Shown here piece after piece: positions 55,601 through 63,244 of a stretch of DNA of 64,000 bases (positions are counted from its first letter, which is position 1; each line of letters begins with the position of its first letter). The notes below the pieces were generated by a model. It had not been told where the DNA came from. It saw only the letters and a program-made list of their open reading frames with translations, and made no database searches. The position numbers and the translations under genes were made by a program. Source of the stretch: Nocardioides eburneiflavus (GTDB lineage Bacteria; Actinomycetota; Actinomycetes; Propionibacteriales; Nocardioidaceae); contig NZ_SRRO01000001.1 of NCBI RefSeq assembly GCF_004785795.1, forward strand, positions 4,278,001 to 4,342,000. Direction: 5' to 3'.

Positions 55601-55651
55601 ATGACCGGCACGGACACCGGCACGGACACCGGCACGGACGGCGTGAGGTGA
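55601..55651 (+). CDS. 16-residue repetitive leader peptide of the polyketide operon
   Basis: An ATG at 55601 is preceded by GGAAGG at the ideal distance, and the frame MTGTDTGTDTGTDGVR ends at TGA 55649-55651, which overlaps the GTG start of the UbiA gene (GTGA). The DNA repeats a 12-base unit (ACCGGCACGGAC). TAGATT at 55562-55567 is a probable -10 box. The strong site followed by a coupled start suggests that ribosomes finishing the leader start the UbiA protein, which has no site of its own. It could be an attenuation peptide sensing threonine or aspartate supply, or only a coupling device. Confidence 0.5.
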   Translation: MTGTDTGTDTGTDGVR

Positions 55652-56478
55652 GCAGCCCCGGCGCCGCGCTCGGCGTACCCCCCGCGAGGTCCCTTGGCCG
55701 CACCCTCGTGGCTGCCTCGCACCCGGGCCCCGCCCTCGCGGTGACCGTCCTCGCCGGCCTGCTCGCGCTGGCCCAGGGCCTGTCCCCGGCGACCGGCGCC
55801 CTCGTGGTGGCCGCGATGCTCGCCGGGCAGCTCACCGTGGGGTGGAGCAACGACCTCGTGGACCGCACGCGCGACCGCGCAGCCGGGCGTACGGACAAGC
55901 CGCTCGCCGTCGACGGCGCGCCGGTCGCCGTCGTACGTCTCGCGTGCGCGCTGGCCGTCGCGGCCTGCGTCGGGCTCTCGCTCGCGCTCGGCACGGCCGC
56001 CGGCCTGGTCCACCTGGCGTGCGTGGCCTCCGCCTGGACCTACAACCTCGGGCTGAAGGCCACGATCTGGTCGTGGCTGCCCTACGCCCTCTCCTTCGGC
56101 GGCCTCACCGCCGTGGTGACCCTCGCCGACGGCCAGGTCCCGCCGTGGTGGTGGCCGGTGGGCGCCGCGCTCCTCGGCGTCGCGGCCCACCTGCTCAACG
56201 TGCTGCCCGACCTCGCCGGCGACGCCGCCACGGGGGTCCGCGGGCTCCCGCACCGGCTGGGGGCGCGCCGCATCGCCCCGGTCGCGGCCGCAGTCCTGGC
56301 CGCGGCATCGGCGGTGGTCCTCGTCGGCGCGGCGCCGCCGCCGGCCGTGACGGTCGCGGCAGTCGTGGTCGTGCTCGGGCTCGACGCGGTCGTCGTCGCG
56401 GGCCGGGGACGGGCGCCGTTCGCCGCGGCGGTCGCCGTCGCCCTGGTCGACGCCCTGCTGCTGGTGGCGGGCCGATGA
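55648..56478 (+). CDS. UbiA family membrane prenyltransferase
   Basis: The 276-residue protein has about eight membrane helices and the two Asp-rich motifs of UbiA enzymes: NDLVDRTRD (Asn68, Asp69, Asp72, Asp76) and DLAGD (Asp188-Asp192), the latter before the conserved RGLPHRLG. They hold the magnesium-diphosphate of a prenyl donor, which the enzyme transfers to an aromatic or other acceptor. The acceptor is plausibly the product of the type III polyketide synthase in the same operon. It is not clearly MenA, UbiA or a haem synthase. GTG 55648 overlaps the leader peptide stop, and ATGA couples it to the next gene. Confidence 0.88.
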   Translation: MSSPGAALGVPPARSLGRTLVAASHPGPALAVTVLAGLLALAQGLSPATGALVVAAMLAGQLTVGWSNDLVDRTRDRAAGRTDKPLAVDGAPVAVVRLACALAVAACVGLSLALGTAAGLVHLACVASAWTYNLGLKATIWSWLPYALSFGGLTAVVTLADGQVPPWWWPVGAALLGVAAHLLNVLPDLAGDAATGVRGLPHRLGARRIAPVAAAVLAAASAVVLVGAAPPPAVTVAAVVVVLGLDAVVVAGRGRAPFAAAVAVALVDALLLVAGR

Positions 56479-57746
56479 GCCGCCGCACGCTGGAGCACCA
56501 GGGCCTCGAGCACGGCCACCTGGAGCACGGCGACCTCGAGCACTGGGACGTGGTGGTCGTCGGCGCCGGCCCGGCGGGCTCCGCGGCGGCGCTCGGGGCG
56601 CTCGCCGAGGACCCGGGGCTCCGGGTGCTGCTCCTCGACCGCAGCGACTTCCCCCGCGACAAGTCGTGCGGCGACGGCATCGCCCCGCACGTGCTCGACG
56701 CGCTCGCGCCGGTCGGGGCCGCCGACGTCGTCGACGGGTGGACCCCGCTGCGCGACCTCGAGCTCTCCCACGGGGAGGTCACCGTGAGCGGCCCGATGCG
56801 CCGCGAGGTGCACGTCGTGCCACGTGCCGTGCTCGACGCCCGCCTGGTGCAGCGCGCGGTCGCCGCCGGCGCGGTCCTGCGCACCCACCGGGTGTCGTCG
56901 CTGGCCAACCTCCACGCGCCGCGCGCTCCCGGGGTCCCGGTGGTCTCCGGTGCCGTCTCGGCCGACGTGCTCGTCGGCGCCGACGGCGCCCACTCCCTCG
57001 TCCGCACCGCGCTCCTCGGTCGGCGGCGCGAGCCGCGCGCGATCGCGATCCGCGGCTACGCGCCCACGACGCCGGAGCTGGCCGGCCGGCAGGTCATCCG
57101 CTACGGCACCCGCCGCCAGCCGTCGTACGCGTGGGCCTTCGACCGCGGCGACGGGCTCGCCAACGTCGGCTACGGCGAGCTGCTCCCCGGCGAGCGCGGT
57201 ACGGCCGGCACGCCCAGCCGGCGGCTCCTGCTCGACCAGCTCGAGGAGCTGGTCCCCGGTGCTGCCCGTACGGGCAGCGACTGGCGCGGCCACCACCTGC
57301 CGCTCAGCACGTGGCACTGGGACCAGCCCGACGGACCGGTGCTGCTGGCGGGCGACGCCGCCGGGCTGGTCAACCCGATGACCGGCGAGGGTATCTACTA
57401 CGCCGTCGCCACCGGCATCGCCGCCGGCCGCACCGCGGCCCGTGCGGTGGCCGCCGGCCGCCCGGGCGACGCCGGTGCCCGGCACCGCCGGGTCGTGCGC
57501 GACCTGCTCGGCACCCACCTGCGCCACACGTGGGCCGCCGCGCGACTCTCCCGCTCCCCCCGCATCGTCGACGCCGGCATCCGCGCGGCCGGGCGCGACC
57601 GCCACGCCTTCGACGCCCTCGTCGAGCTCGGCCTCGGCGACGGCCGCATCGACGCCCGCCTCGCCGGCGGGCTGCTCCGCAACCTGGCCCGGCCCCACCA
57701 TCCCGACCACGCACCCGACACCCAGACCCCGACCAGAGGTGGCTGA
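56475..57746 (+). CDS. geranylgeranyl-reductase-type FAD oxidoreductase
   Basis: The 423-residue flavoprotein has [11 protein letters not shown] (residues 30-40), [17 protein letters not shown], the second FAD motif [15 protein letters not shown], and [20 protein letters not shown], all typical of geranylgeranyl reductases. These enzymes saturate double bonds of isoprenoid chains; MenJ of Mycobacterium does so on menaquinone. Next to a UbiA enzyme, the likely substrate is the prenylated product. The N-terminus has an unusual four-fold repeat of Leu-Glu-His (see 56490-56543). ATG 56475 overlaps the UbiA stop. Confidence 0.9.
   Translation: MSRRTLEHQGLEHGHLEHGDLEHWDVVVVGAGPAGSAAALGALAEDPGLRVLLLDRSDFPRDKSCGDGIAPHVLDALAPVGAADVVDGWTPLRDLELSHGEVTVSGPMRREVHVVPRAVLDARLVQRAVAAGAVLRTHRVSSLANLHAPRAPGVPVVSGAVSADVLVGADGAHSLVRTALLGRRREPRAIAIRGYAPTTPELAGRQVIRYGTRRQPSYAWAFDRGDGLANVGYGELLPGERGTAGTPSRRLLLDQLEELVPGAARTGSDWRGHHLPLSTWHWDQPDGPVLLAGDAAGLVNPMTGEGIYYAVATGIAAGRTAARAVAAGRPGDAGARHRRVVRDLLGTHLRHTWAAARLSRSPRIVDAGIRAAGRDRHAFDALVELGLGDGRIDARLAGGLLRNLARPHHPDHAPDTQTPTRGG
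56490..56543 (+). repeat. tandem repeat coding for four Leu-Glu-His units
   Basis: Near-identical 15-base units, CTGGAGCACCAGGGC type, are repeated with CTC/CTG and GGC/GAC variation, encoding [15 protein letters not shown] and LEH before the FAD domain begins. Synonymous variation between CTGGAGCAC and CTCGAGCAC shows the repeat is not entirely recent. It could bind metal through its His and Glu residues, or simply be expandable slippage DNA. Confidence 0.75.
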
Positions 57747-57747
57747 C

Positions 57748-58803
57748 ATGAGGATCCTCGCCGTGCGAGGCGCACTGCCGACGCACGCCCACCCGCAGGC
57801 CGAGATCACCGAGGCCTTCGCCGAGTTCATCTCCGAGCGCAGCCTCGACCGGTCGCTGCTGCGCCGCTTCCACGCCAACGCGGGCGTCGAGCGACGGCAC
57901 ACCGTGCTGCCGCTCGACGCGTACGCCGGCCTGGGCGACTTCGGGCACGCCAACGACCTGTTCATCGAGCACGCCGTCGAGCTGGGGTCGCGCGCGCTCG
58001 TCGACGCCCTCAAGGCCGCAGACCTCACCCCCTCCGACGTCGACCTGGTGGTCACGGCCACGGTGACGGGCCTGGCCGTGCCGTCCCTCGACGCCCGCAT
58101 CGCCGCCCAGGTGGGCCTGCGGGAGGACGTACGCCGCATGCCGCTCGTCGGGCTCGGCTGCGTCGCGGGTGCCGCCGGCATCGCGCGGGTGCACGACTAC
58201 CTCCTCGGCCACCCCGGGCACACCGCGGTCCTCGTCGCCGTCGAGCTGTGCTCGCTGACCGTCCAGCGCGACGACACCTCGGTGCCCAACCTCGTGGCGA
58301 GCGGGCTGTTCGGCGACGGTGCCGCAGCCGTCGTGGCCGTCGGCTCCTCCGGGCGGCCAGGACCGGTGGAGGTGCTCGACTCCCGCAGCCGGCTCTACCC
58401 CGAGAGCGAGCGCACGATGGGCTTCGACGTCACCGGCAACGGCCTGCGCATCGTGCTCGACGCCGAGGTGCCGTCGCTGGTGGGCCGGTACGTCCGCGGT
58501 GACGTCGACGGCTTCCTCGCCGACCACGGCCTGACCCGCGCCGACATCGGCTGGTGGGTCTGCCACCCGGGCGGACCGAAGGTGATCGAGGCCCTCGAGG
58601 AGGCGCTCGAGGTGCCGCGCGACGCGGTCAGCCTGACCTGGGAGTCGCTGGCGCGGGTCGGCAACCTCTCGTCGGTCTCGGTGCTCCAGGTCCTGGAGGA
58701 CACCCTGCGCGAGCGGCCACCCGCACCGGGGAGCCACGGAGTGCTGATGGCGATGGGGCCGGGCTTCTGCTCCGAGCTCGTGCTGCTGCGGGCGGCGTCG
58801 TGA
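57748..58803 (+). CDS. type III polyketide synthase
   Basis: The 351-residue chalcone-synthase-like enzyme has the catalytic triad: Cys138 in [11 protein letters not shown], His273 in [13 protein letters not shown] and Asn307 in RVGNLSSVS. Homologues of this clade (Streptomyces SrsA, Azotobacter ArsB/C, Mycobacterium Pks18-type) extend fatty acyl starters with malonyl-CoA to alkylresorcinols or alkylpyrones. The operon's methyltransferase and flavoprotein match the SrsB/SrsC pattern, so a phenolic lipid is likely. ATG 57748 starts two bases after the previous stop; a longer upstream frame is antisense to reason and not used. Confidence 0.94.
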   Translation: MRILAVRGALPTHAHPQAEITEAFAEFISERSLDRSLLRRFHANAGVERRHTVLPLDAYAGLGDFGHANDLFIEHAVELGSRALVDALKAADLTPSDVDLVVTATVTGLAVPSLDARIAAQVGLREDVRRMPLVGLGCVAGAAGIARVHDYLLGHPGHTAVLVAVELCSLTVQRDDTSVPNLVASGLFGDGAAAVVAVGSSGRPGPVEVLDSRSRLYPESERTMGFDVTGNGLRIVLDAEVPSLVGRYVRGDVDGFLADHGLTRADIGWWVCHPGGPKVIEALEEALEVPRDAVSLTWESLARVGNLSSVSVLQVLEDTLRERPPAPGSHGVLMAMGPGFCSELVLLRAAS

Positions 58804-59339
58804 CCGGGCTGGTGGCGTTCACCGTCCTCGTCGCGCTCGTCGGGCTCGAGCGGGTCGCCGAGCTCGTCGTGTCCACCCGCAACGCGCGGTGGAGCATGGA
58901 GCGCGGCGGTGTCGAGCACGGCCTGGGCCACTTCCCCTTCATGGTCGTGCTGCACACCGCGCTCCTCGTCGGGGCACTCGCCGAGGCGTGGGTCCGGCAG
59001 CCGCAGGTGCCGTCCGTGCTGGCCTGGTCGATGCTTGCGCTCGTCGTCGCCTCGCAGGCGCTGCGCTGGTGGTGCATCGCGACGCTCGGCCGACGCTGGA
59101 ACACCCGCGTGATCGTGGTGCCGGGCATGCCGCCCGTCCGCTCCGGGCCCTACCGCATCCTGCGCCACCCCAACTACGTCGCCGTCGTGGTCGAGGGTGT
59201 CGCGCTGCCCCTGGTGCACGCGGCCTGGATCACCGCGCTCGTGTTCACCGTCCTCAACGCCGGGCTCCTCGCCGTACGCATCCGGGTGGAGGACGCGGCG
59301 CTCGCCACGCTGCCGACCGAGGAGGCCACCCGTGCATGA
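58800..59339 (+). CDS. isoprenylcysteine-carboxyl-methyltransferase (ICMT) family methyltransferase
   Basis: The 179-residue membrane methyltransferase has four or five helices and the ICMT signature: [40 protein letters not shown] (the RHPxY/S S-adenosylmethionine site) and a C-terminal Arg/Glu segment (IRVEDAALA). Members beside type III synthases (BpsB of Bacillus, SrsB of Streptomyces) methylate phenolic lipids, not prenylcysteine. GTG 58800 overlaps the synthase stop by four bases. Confidence 0.92.
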   Translation: MTGLVAFTVLVALVGLERVAELVVSTRNARWSMERGGVEHGLGHFPFMVVLHTALLVGALAEAWVRQPQVPSVLAWSMLALVVASQALRWWCIATLGRRWNTRVIVVPGMPPVRSGPYRILRHPNYVAVVVEGVALPLVHAAWITALVFTVLNAGLLAVRIRVEDAALATLPTEEATRA

Positions 59340-60369
59340 CCTGGTCGTGGCCGGTGGGGGGCCGGTCGGCCTCGCCGCCGCGCTGCACGCCGACCGTGCC
59401 GGGCTCTCCGTGGTCGTGCGCGAACCTCGCTCCGGCCCGATCGACAAGGCGTGCGGCGAGGGCCTCATGCCCGGAGCCGTCGCCGAGCTCGCCGCGCTCG
59501 GCGTGCACCCCGAGGGCCGTGACCTGGCCGGGATCCGCTACCTCGACGGCTCCGGCGGGAGGCAGGCGACGGCCCGCTTCGCCCGCGGGCCCGGTCGGGG
59601 CGTACGCCGTACCGTGCTCCACGACGCCCTCGCCCAGCAGGTCGCGGCCGCCGGGATCGACCGCGACCCCCGTCCGGTCGCGGCCGTCGTCGACGCCGGC
59701 GACCACCTGCTCGTCGACGGCGAGCCGACGCGTCACCTGATCGCCGCCGACGGCCTCCACTCCCCCGTACGCCGCCTCGTGGGCCTCGACGCGCCGGTGT
59801 CCGGCCGGCGTCGCTTCGGCCTGCGCTGCCACGTGCAGCAGGCGCCGTGGACGTCGTACGTCGAGGTGCACTGGTCGCCGCGGGCCGAGGCCTACGTGAC
59901 GCCGGTCGCCGACGACCTCGTGGGCGTGGCGGTGCTGGCCGAGGCGGGCTCGCGCTTCGAGGACCTGCTCGACGACTTCCCGCTGCTGCAGGAGCGCCTG
60001 ACGGGCGCCCGCACGCGGGTGCTGGGTGCCGGACCGCTGCGCCAGCGCGCGCGGGCGCGGACGGCCGGCCGGGTGCTGCTCGTCGGGGACGCCGGCGGCT
60101 ACGTCGACGCCCTGACCGGCGAGGGGCTCGCGCTCGGCCTGGCCCAGGCCCGGGTCGCCGTCGGGTGCCTCGCCGACGGCCGTCCCGACCGCTACGACCG
60201 CCTCGCGCGCCGGCTCGGGTTGCGCCACGAGCTGCTCACCCACGCGCTCCTGCGCGGCACCGCGCTCGGACCCGTCCGGCAGCGGCTCGTGCCCGCGGCA
60301 GCACGCCTGCCCTGGCTCTTCGACACCGCCGTCAACCAGCTCGCCCGACCCGTGGGGAGGCCCGCATGA
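59332..60369 (+). CDS. FAD-dependent monooxygenase/oxidoreductase
   Basis: A 345-residue flavoprotein of the p-hydroxybenzoate-hydroxylase superfamily: GGGPVGLAAALHA (from residue 8), IDKACGEGLMPGAVAEL, LIAADGLHSPVRRLVG (with the DG motif) and VLLVGDAGGYVDALTGEGLA. In the srs system of Streptomyces a flavoprotein (SrsC) hydroxylates the methylated alkylresorcinol to a hydroquinone/quinone; this protein is the likely counterpart, though its CGEG motif also resembles geranylgeranyl reductases. GTG 59332 has GAGGAGG upstream and overlaps the previous gene by eight bases. Confidence 0.9.
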   Translation: MHDLVVAGGGPVGLAAALHADRAGLSVVVREPRSGPIDKACGEGLMPGAVAELAALGVHPEGRDLAGIRYLDGSGGRQATARFARGPGRGVRRTVLHDALAQQVAAAGIDRDPRPVAAVVDAGDHLLVDGEPTRHLIAADGLHSPVRRLVGLDAPVSGRRRFGLRCHVQQAPWTSYVEVHWSPRAEAYVTPVADDLVGVAVLAEAGSRFEDLLDDFPLLQERLTGARTRVLGAGPLRQRARARTAGRVLLVGDAGGYVDALTGEGLALGLAQARVAVGCLADGRPDRYDRLARRLGLRHELLTHALLRGTALGPVRQRLVPAAARLPWLFDTAVNQLARPVGRPA

Positions 60370-60965
60370 CCGACACCCGCCCGACCGATCCCGGCACGCC
60401 AGAGCTGGTGGTGCTGCTCGACGAGGACGGCGCCGCGACCGGCACCGCCGACAAGGCCACCGTCCACCACGCCGACACCCCGCTCCACCTGGCGTTCTCG
60501 TGCTACCTCTTCGACGGTGACGGCAACGTGCTCGTCACCCAGCGGGCCCTGCACAAGCGGACCTTCCCCGGGATGTGGACCAACAGCTGCTGCGGCCACC
60601 CCGCACCGGGCGAGGCGCTGGACGAAGCCGTACGCCGCCGGGTCGAGCAGGAGCTCGGCACCACCGTGACCGACCTGAGGCTGGTGCTGCCGCGGTTCCG
60701 CTACCGGGCCGAGCAGGACGGGGTCGTCGAGAACGAGATGTGCCCGGTCTTCGTCGGCGCGGCCGAGGGAGACGTGCACCCCGACCCGGACGAGGTGGGC
60801 GTGGCCAGGTGGGAGCCGTGGCCGGAGTTCCGCCGAGGGGTGCTCGACGGCACCCGCACCGTGTCGGTGTGGTGCCGCGAGCAGGTGGCCGAGCTCCCCG
60901 CCGACCCGACCGCCGCTCCGTCCGCTGCCGCCGACGAGCTGCCCGCGGCGGCACGCCCTGGGTGA
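60366..60965 (+). CDS. idi: isopentenyl-diphosphate delta-isomerase, type I
   Basis: The 199-residue Nudix-fold isomerase interconverts isopentenyl and dimethylallyl diphosphate. The catalytic Cys lies in WTNSCCGHP (residues 71-79), and the catalytic Glu in VVENEMCPVF (residues 120-129); the Nudix-like helix is PGEALDEAVRRRVEQELG. A 20-residue Ala/Pro-rich tail follows. Its place at the end of the polyketide operon supports prenylation as part of the pathway. ATG 60366 overlaps the previous stop by four bases. Confidence 0.97.
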   Translation: MTDTRPTDPGTPELVVLLDEDGAATGTADKATVHHADTPLHLAFSCYLFDGDGNVLVTQRALHKRTFPGMWTNSCCGHPAPGEALDEAVRRRVEQELGTTVTDLRLVLPRFRYRAEQDGVVENEMCPVFVGAAEGDVHPDPDEVGVARWEPWPEFRRGVLDGTRTVSVWCREQVAELPADPTAAPSAAADELPAAARPG

Positions 60966-61008
60966 CCGACGTGGGCGGGCCGGGTCGGGACGCCCTCGCG
61001 CCCCCGTG

Positions 61009-62037
61009 TCACAGCCTGACCAGCGTCTTTCCTGAGGTCCGTCCGGACAACATGTCCTGCAGGGCGACCGGGGCCTGGTCGAGGCCGGCATACACCGTCT
61101 CCCGGTGGGTCACGCTCCCCTCTCGCAGCCAGCCCCCGAGGCGCGACTGCATCTCGTCCAGGAGCTCCATGTGCAGGCTGCCGCGGAATCCCGACAGCGT
61201 GAGGTGCTTGGCGGTCGCCAGGAAGATGTTGCGCGGCCCGGTGGGCTCGCCCTCGTAGTCGGAGATCGACCCGCAGAGCGCGACGCGCCCGTGCATGCGC
61301 AGTGCGTCGAGTGCTGCCTCGAGGTGGTCACCGCCGACGTTGTCGAAGTAGACGTCGATCCCGTCGGGGGCCAACCGTTCCAACGCCCGCGCCGGTTGCT
61401 CGCGGTGGTAGTCGAAGGCACCGGCCACGCCGACCTCGTCGACGAGCCACGCCACCTTCTCCGCCGAGCCGGCGCTCGCGATCACCCGGTGGCCCAACCG
61501 GACGCCCATCTGCGCGACCAACGAACCGACCGCCCCGGCGGCCGCCGAGACCCACAGCGTCTCTCCGCCACCGAGGGCGTCGGCCACGGCCAGGCCGGAG
61601 TACGCCGTCAGGCCGATGGCGCCGAGCGGTCCGAGGTACCACTGCGGCGGCGTGTCCGCGACGTCGAGGACGCGCATCGTGCCGGCACCGTTCATCAGCT
61701 CGACGCCGGCGTCGACGACGGCGTGCTCACGCCAGCCGTACGGGTGCCAGACCGTGTCGCCGACCTCGAAGCCCTCGGCGTTCGACGCGATGACCTGACC
61801 GACGGTGAGCACGCCGTCCAGGGCGCTGCCGAGCGGGAAGGAGGCGAAATATCCAGCCGGGGCCTCGGCGCGCAGGCGCAGCCGGAGACCGGGGTCCACG
61901 GAGGTCCACGTGTTGCGCACCAGCACCTGGCCGGCGCCGGGGTCGGGCACGTCGACGCTGACGACCTCGAAGTGCTCGGGACCGACCTCGCCCTCGGGGT
62001 AGGAGACGACCTGGACCTGGCGACTGGGCGCGGCCAC
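61009..62037 (-). CDS. zinc-independent MDR oxidoreductase (NADP-dependent, alkenal-reductase-like)
   Basis: The 342-residue medium-chain reductase lacks zinc ligands and has the pattern of alkenal/curcumin reductases: VLVRNTWTSVDPGLRLRL, GWREHAVVDAG, PPQWYLGPLGAIGLTAYSGL, the cofactor loop VSAAAGAVGSLVAQMGVRLG and VDVYFDNVGGDHLEAALDAL-like text (IDVYFDNVGGDHLEAALDAL). It probably reduces an activated carbon-carbon double bond. It converges with idi and follows the zinc alcohol dehydrogenase gene on its own strand after six bases. Confidence 0.9.
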   Translation of the reverse strand: MAAPSRQVQVVSYPEGEVGPEHFEVVSVDVPDPGAGQVLVRNTWTSVDPGLRLRLRAEAPAGYFASFPLGSALDGVLTVGQVIASNAEGFEVGDTVWHPYGWREHAVVDAGVELMNGAGTMRVLDVADTPPQWYLGPLGAIGLTAYSGLAVADALGGGETLWVSAAAGAVGSLVAQMGVRLGHRVIASAGSAEKVAWLVDEVGVAGAFDYHREQPARALERLAPDGIDVYFDNVGGDHLEAALDALRMHGRVALCGSISDYEGEPTGPRNIFLATAKHLTLSGFRGSLHMELLDEMQSRLGGWLREGSVTHRETVYAGLDQAPVALQDMLSGRTSGKTLVRL

Positions 62038-62043
62038 GGTGGT

Positions 62044-63051
62044 TCAGTCCTCCTGTGTCCGTGCAGCGGCTGCGGTCTCGTCGTCCATCAGCACGACGAG
62101 CCGCCCGGTGACCGTTCCGGCCCGCAGGCGGTCGATGCCGAGGGGCACCTGGTCGAAGGCGAGGTGCTCCACCGTCGGCACGATCTCACCGGCGGCGAGG
62201 TAGTCGTAGACCCGGACGATGTCGTTGCGAGTGCCACCCGAGGAGCCGTGGATGTGCGCCTTCCGGTGGATCACGTCGGCGGTGTTGAGGGTGGTCGACA
62301 CGGCACCGAGCCCGACCATCACGATGGTGCCGCCGGTGCGGATGGCACCGACGGCGGCCGCCGTCGTGGTGCCGAAGCCCGCGAAGTCGACGACGACGTC
62401 GAGGTCCATGCCCACCAGCCCGTCGGCCGAGTCGACCACCGACGCCAGGCCGAGCCGCTCACCGAGGGCGAGCGCGTCCGGGCTGATGTCGGCGCCGTGC
62501 ACCTCGGCCCCGCGCAGGACCGCGATCCGGGCGCCGACCTGGCCCAGGCCGCCGAGCCCGATGATCCCGACGCGGTGGCCGGGCCCCACGCCCGCCACCT
62601 CCACGACGGCATGGTGGGAGGTCATGCCGGCGTCGGTCCCCAGCGCGGCGAGGTCGAAGGAGAGATGCTCGGGAAGTGGGACGAGGTCCTCGGACGGCGC
62701 GAGGGTGAAGGCGGCGTACCCTCCGTCCCGGCCGTAGCCGGGGACCGTGCGCCCCATGGGAAAGACGCCCACCCGGTCCCCGGTGCGTACGTCGCGGGCG
62801 TCGGGGCCGACAGCGACCACCTCGCCCGCGATCTCGTGGCCGAGCGTGAGCGGGTTGCGCGTGATGTTCTCGACCCAGCTCGGCTCATCGAGCTCGCCGA
62901 CGTCGGAGTGGCACATGCCGGCGGCCCTGACCCGCACCAGCACCTCATCACGCTGGGGCGTGGGCACGGGCACCTCGTTGCGGACGAGCGGGCGCCCCGT
63001 TCCGGTCCACTGCCACGCGGACATCCGCGCGGGGATCGTCGTCCGACTCAT
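62044..63051 (-). CDS. zinc-dependent alcohol dehydrogenase, no structural zinc site
   Basis: The 335-residue MDR protein has catalytic zinc ligands Cys47 (AAGMCHSDVGELD), His72-Glu73 (LGHEIAGEV) and Asp140 (LGTDAGMTSHHAV), plus the cofactor loop IGLGGLGQVG (164-173). Cys47 is its only Cys, so the four-Cys structural zinc lobe of typical alcohol dehydrogenases is missing. ATG 63051 has GGAGG seven bases upstream. The gene heads a two-gene transcript with the alkenal-reductase-like gene and is controlled from the promoter/operator at 63072-63115. Substrate unknown. Confidence 0.9.
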   Translation of the reverse strand: MSRTTIPARMSAWQWTGTGRPLVRNEVPVPTPQRDEVLVRVRAAGMCHSDVGELDEPSWVENITRNPLTLGHEIAGEVVAVGPDARDVRTGDRVGVFPMGRTVPGYGRDGGYAAFTLAPSEDLVPLPEHLSFDLAALGTDAGMTSHHAVVEVAGVGPGHRVGIIGLGGLGQVGARIAVLRGAEVHGADISPDALALGERLGLASVVDSADGLVGMDLDVVVDFAGFGTTTAAAVGAIRTGGTIVMVGLGAVSTTLNTADVIHRKAHIHGSSGGTRNDIVRVYDYLAAGEIVPTVEHLAFDQVPLGIDRLRAGTVTGRLVVLMDDETAAAARTQED

Positions 63052-63071
63052 GCTGACCTCCACCAAAGAAT

Positions 63072-63228
63072 TGAACTCAGTTCATGAACGTAGGACCCCG
63101 TGCCCGGACCGTCAAGGCGATGTCGTCGAGCCATCGCCGACACCGGGGGGTCGTGATGAACTGATTTCAAACCGGTGATTGACGTCACAGGGCAGGAGTC
63201 CTACGCTAACTGAACTGAGATCACTTCA
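63072..63228. promoter_or_regulatory. divergent matched promoters with repeated operator-like palindromes
   Basis: For the dehydrogenase (minus strand) the -35 TTGACG (63110-63115), 17 bases, and -10 TACGTT (63087-63092); for the binding protein (plus strand) TTGACG (63179-63184), 17 bases, and TACGCT (63202-63207). Immediately beyond each -10 box lies a related palindrome: TGAACTCAGTTCA (63072-63084) and TGAACTGAGATCA/TGAGATCACTTCA (63211-63228). A third copy, TGAACTGATTTCA, lies at 63157-63169. The geometry is of repression by one dimeric regulator covering both start sites. The regulator gene is not in the window. Confidence 0.7.
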
Positions 63229-63244
63229 ATCTAAGGAGCACGGC

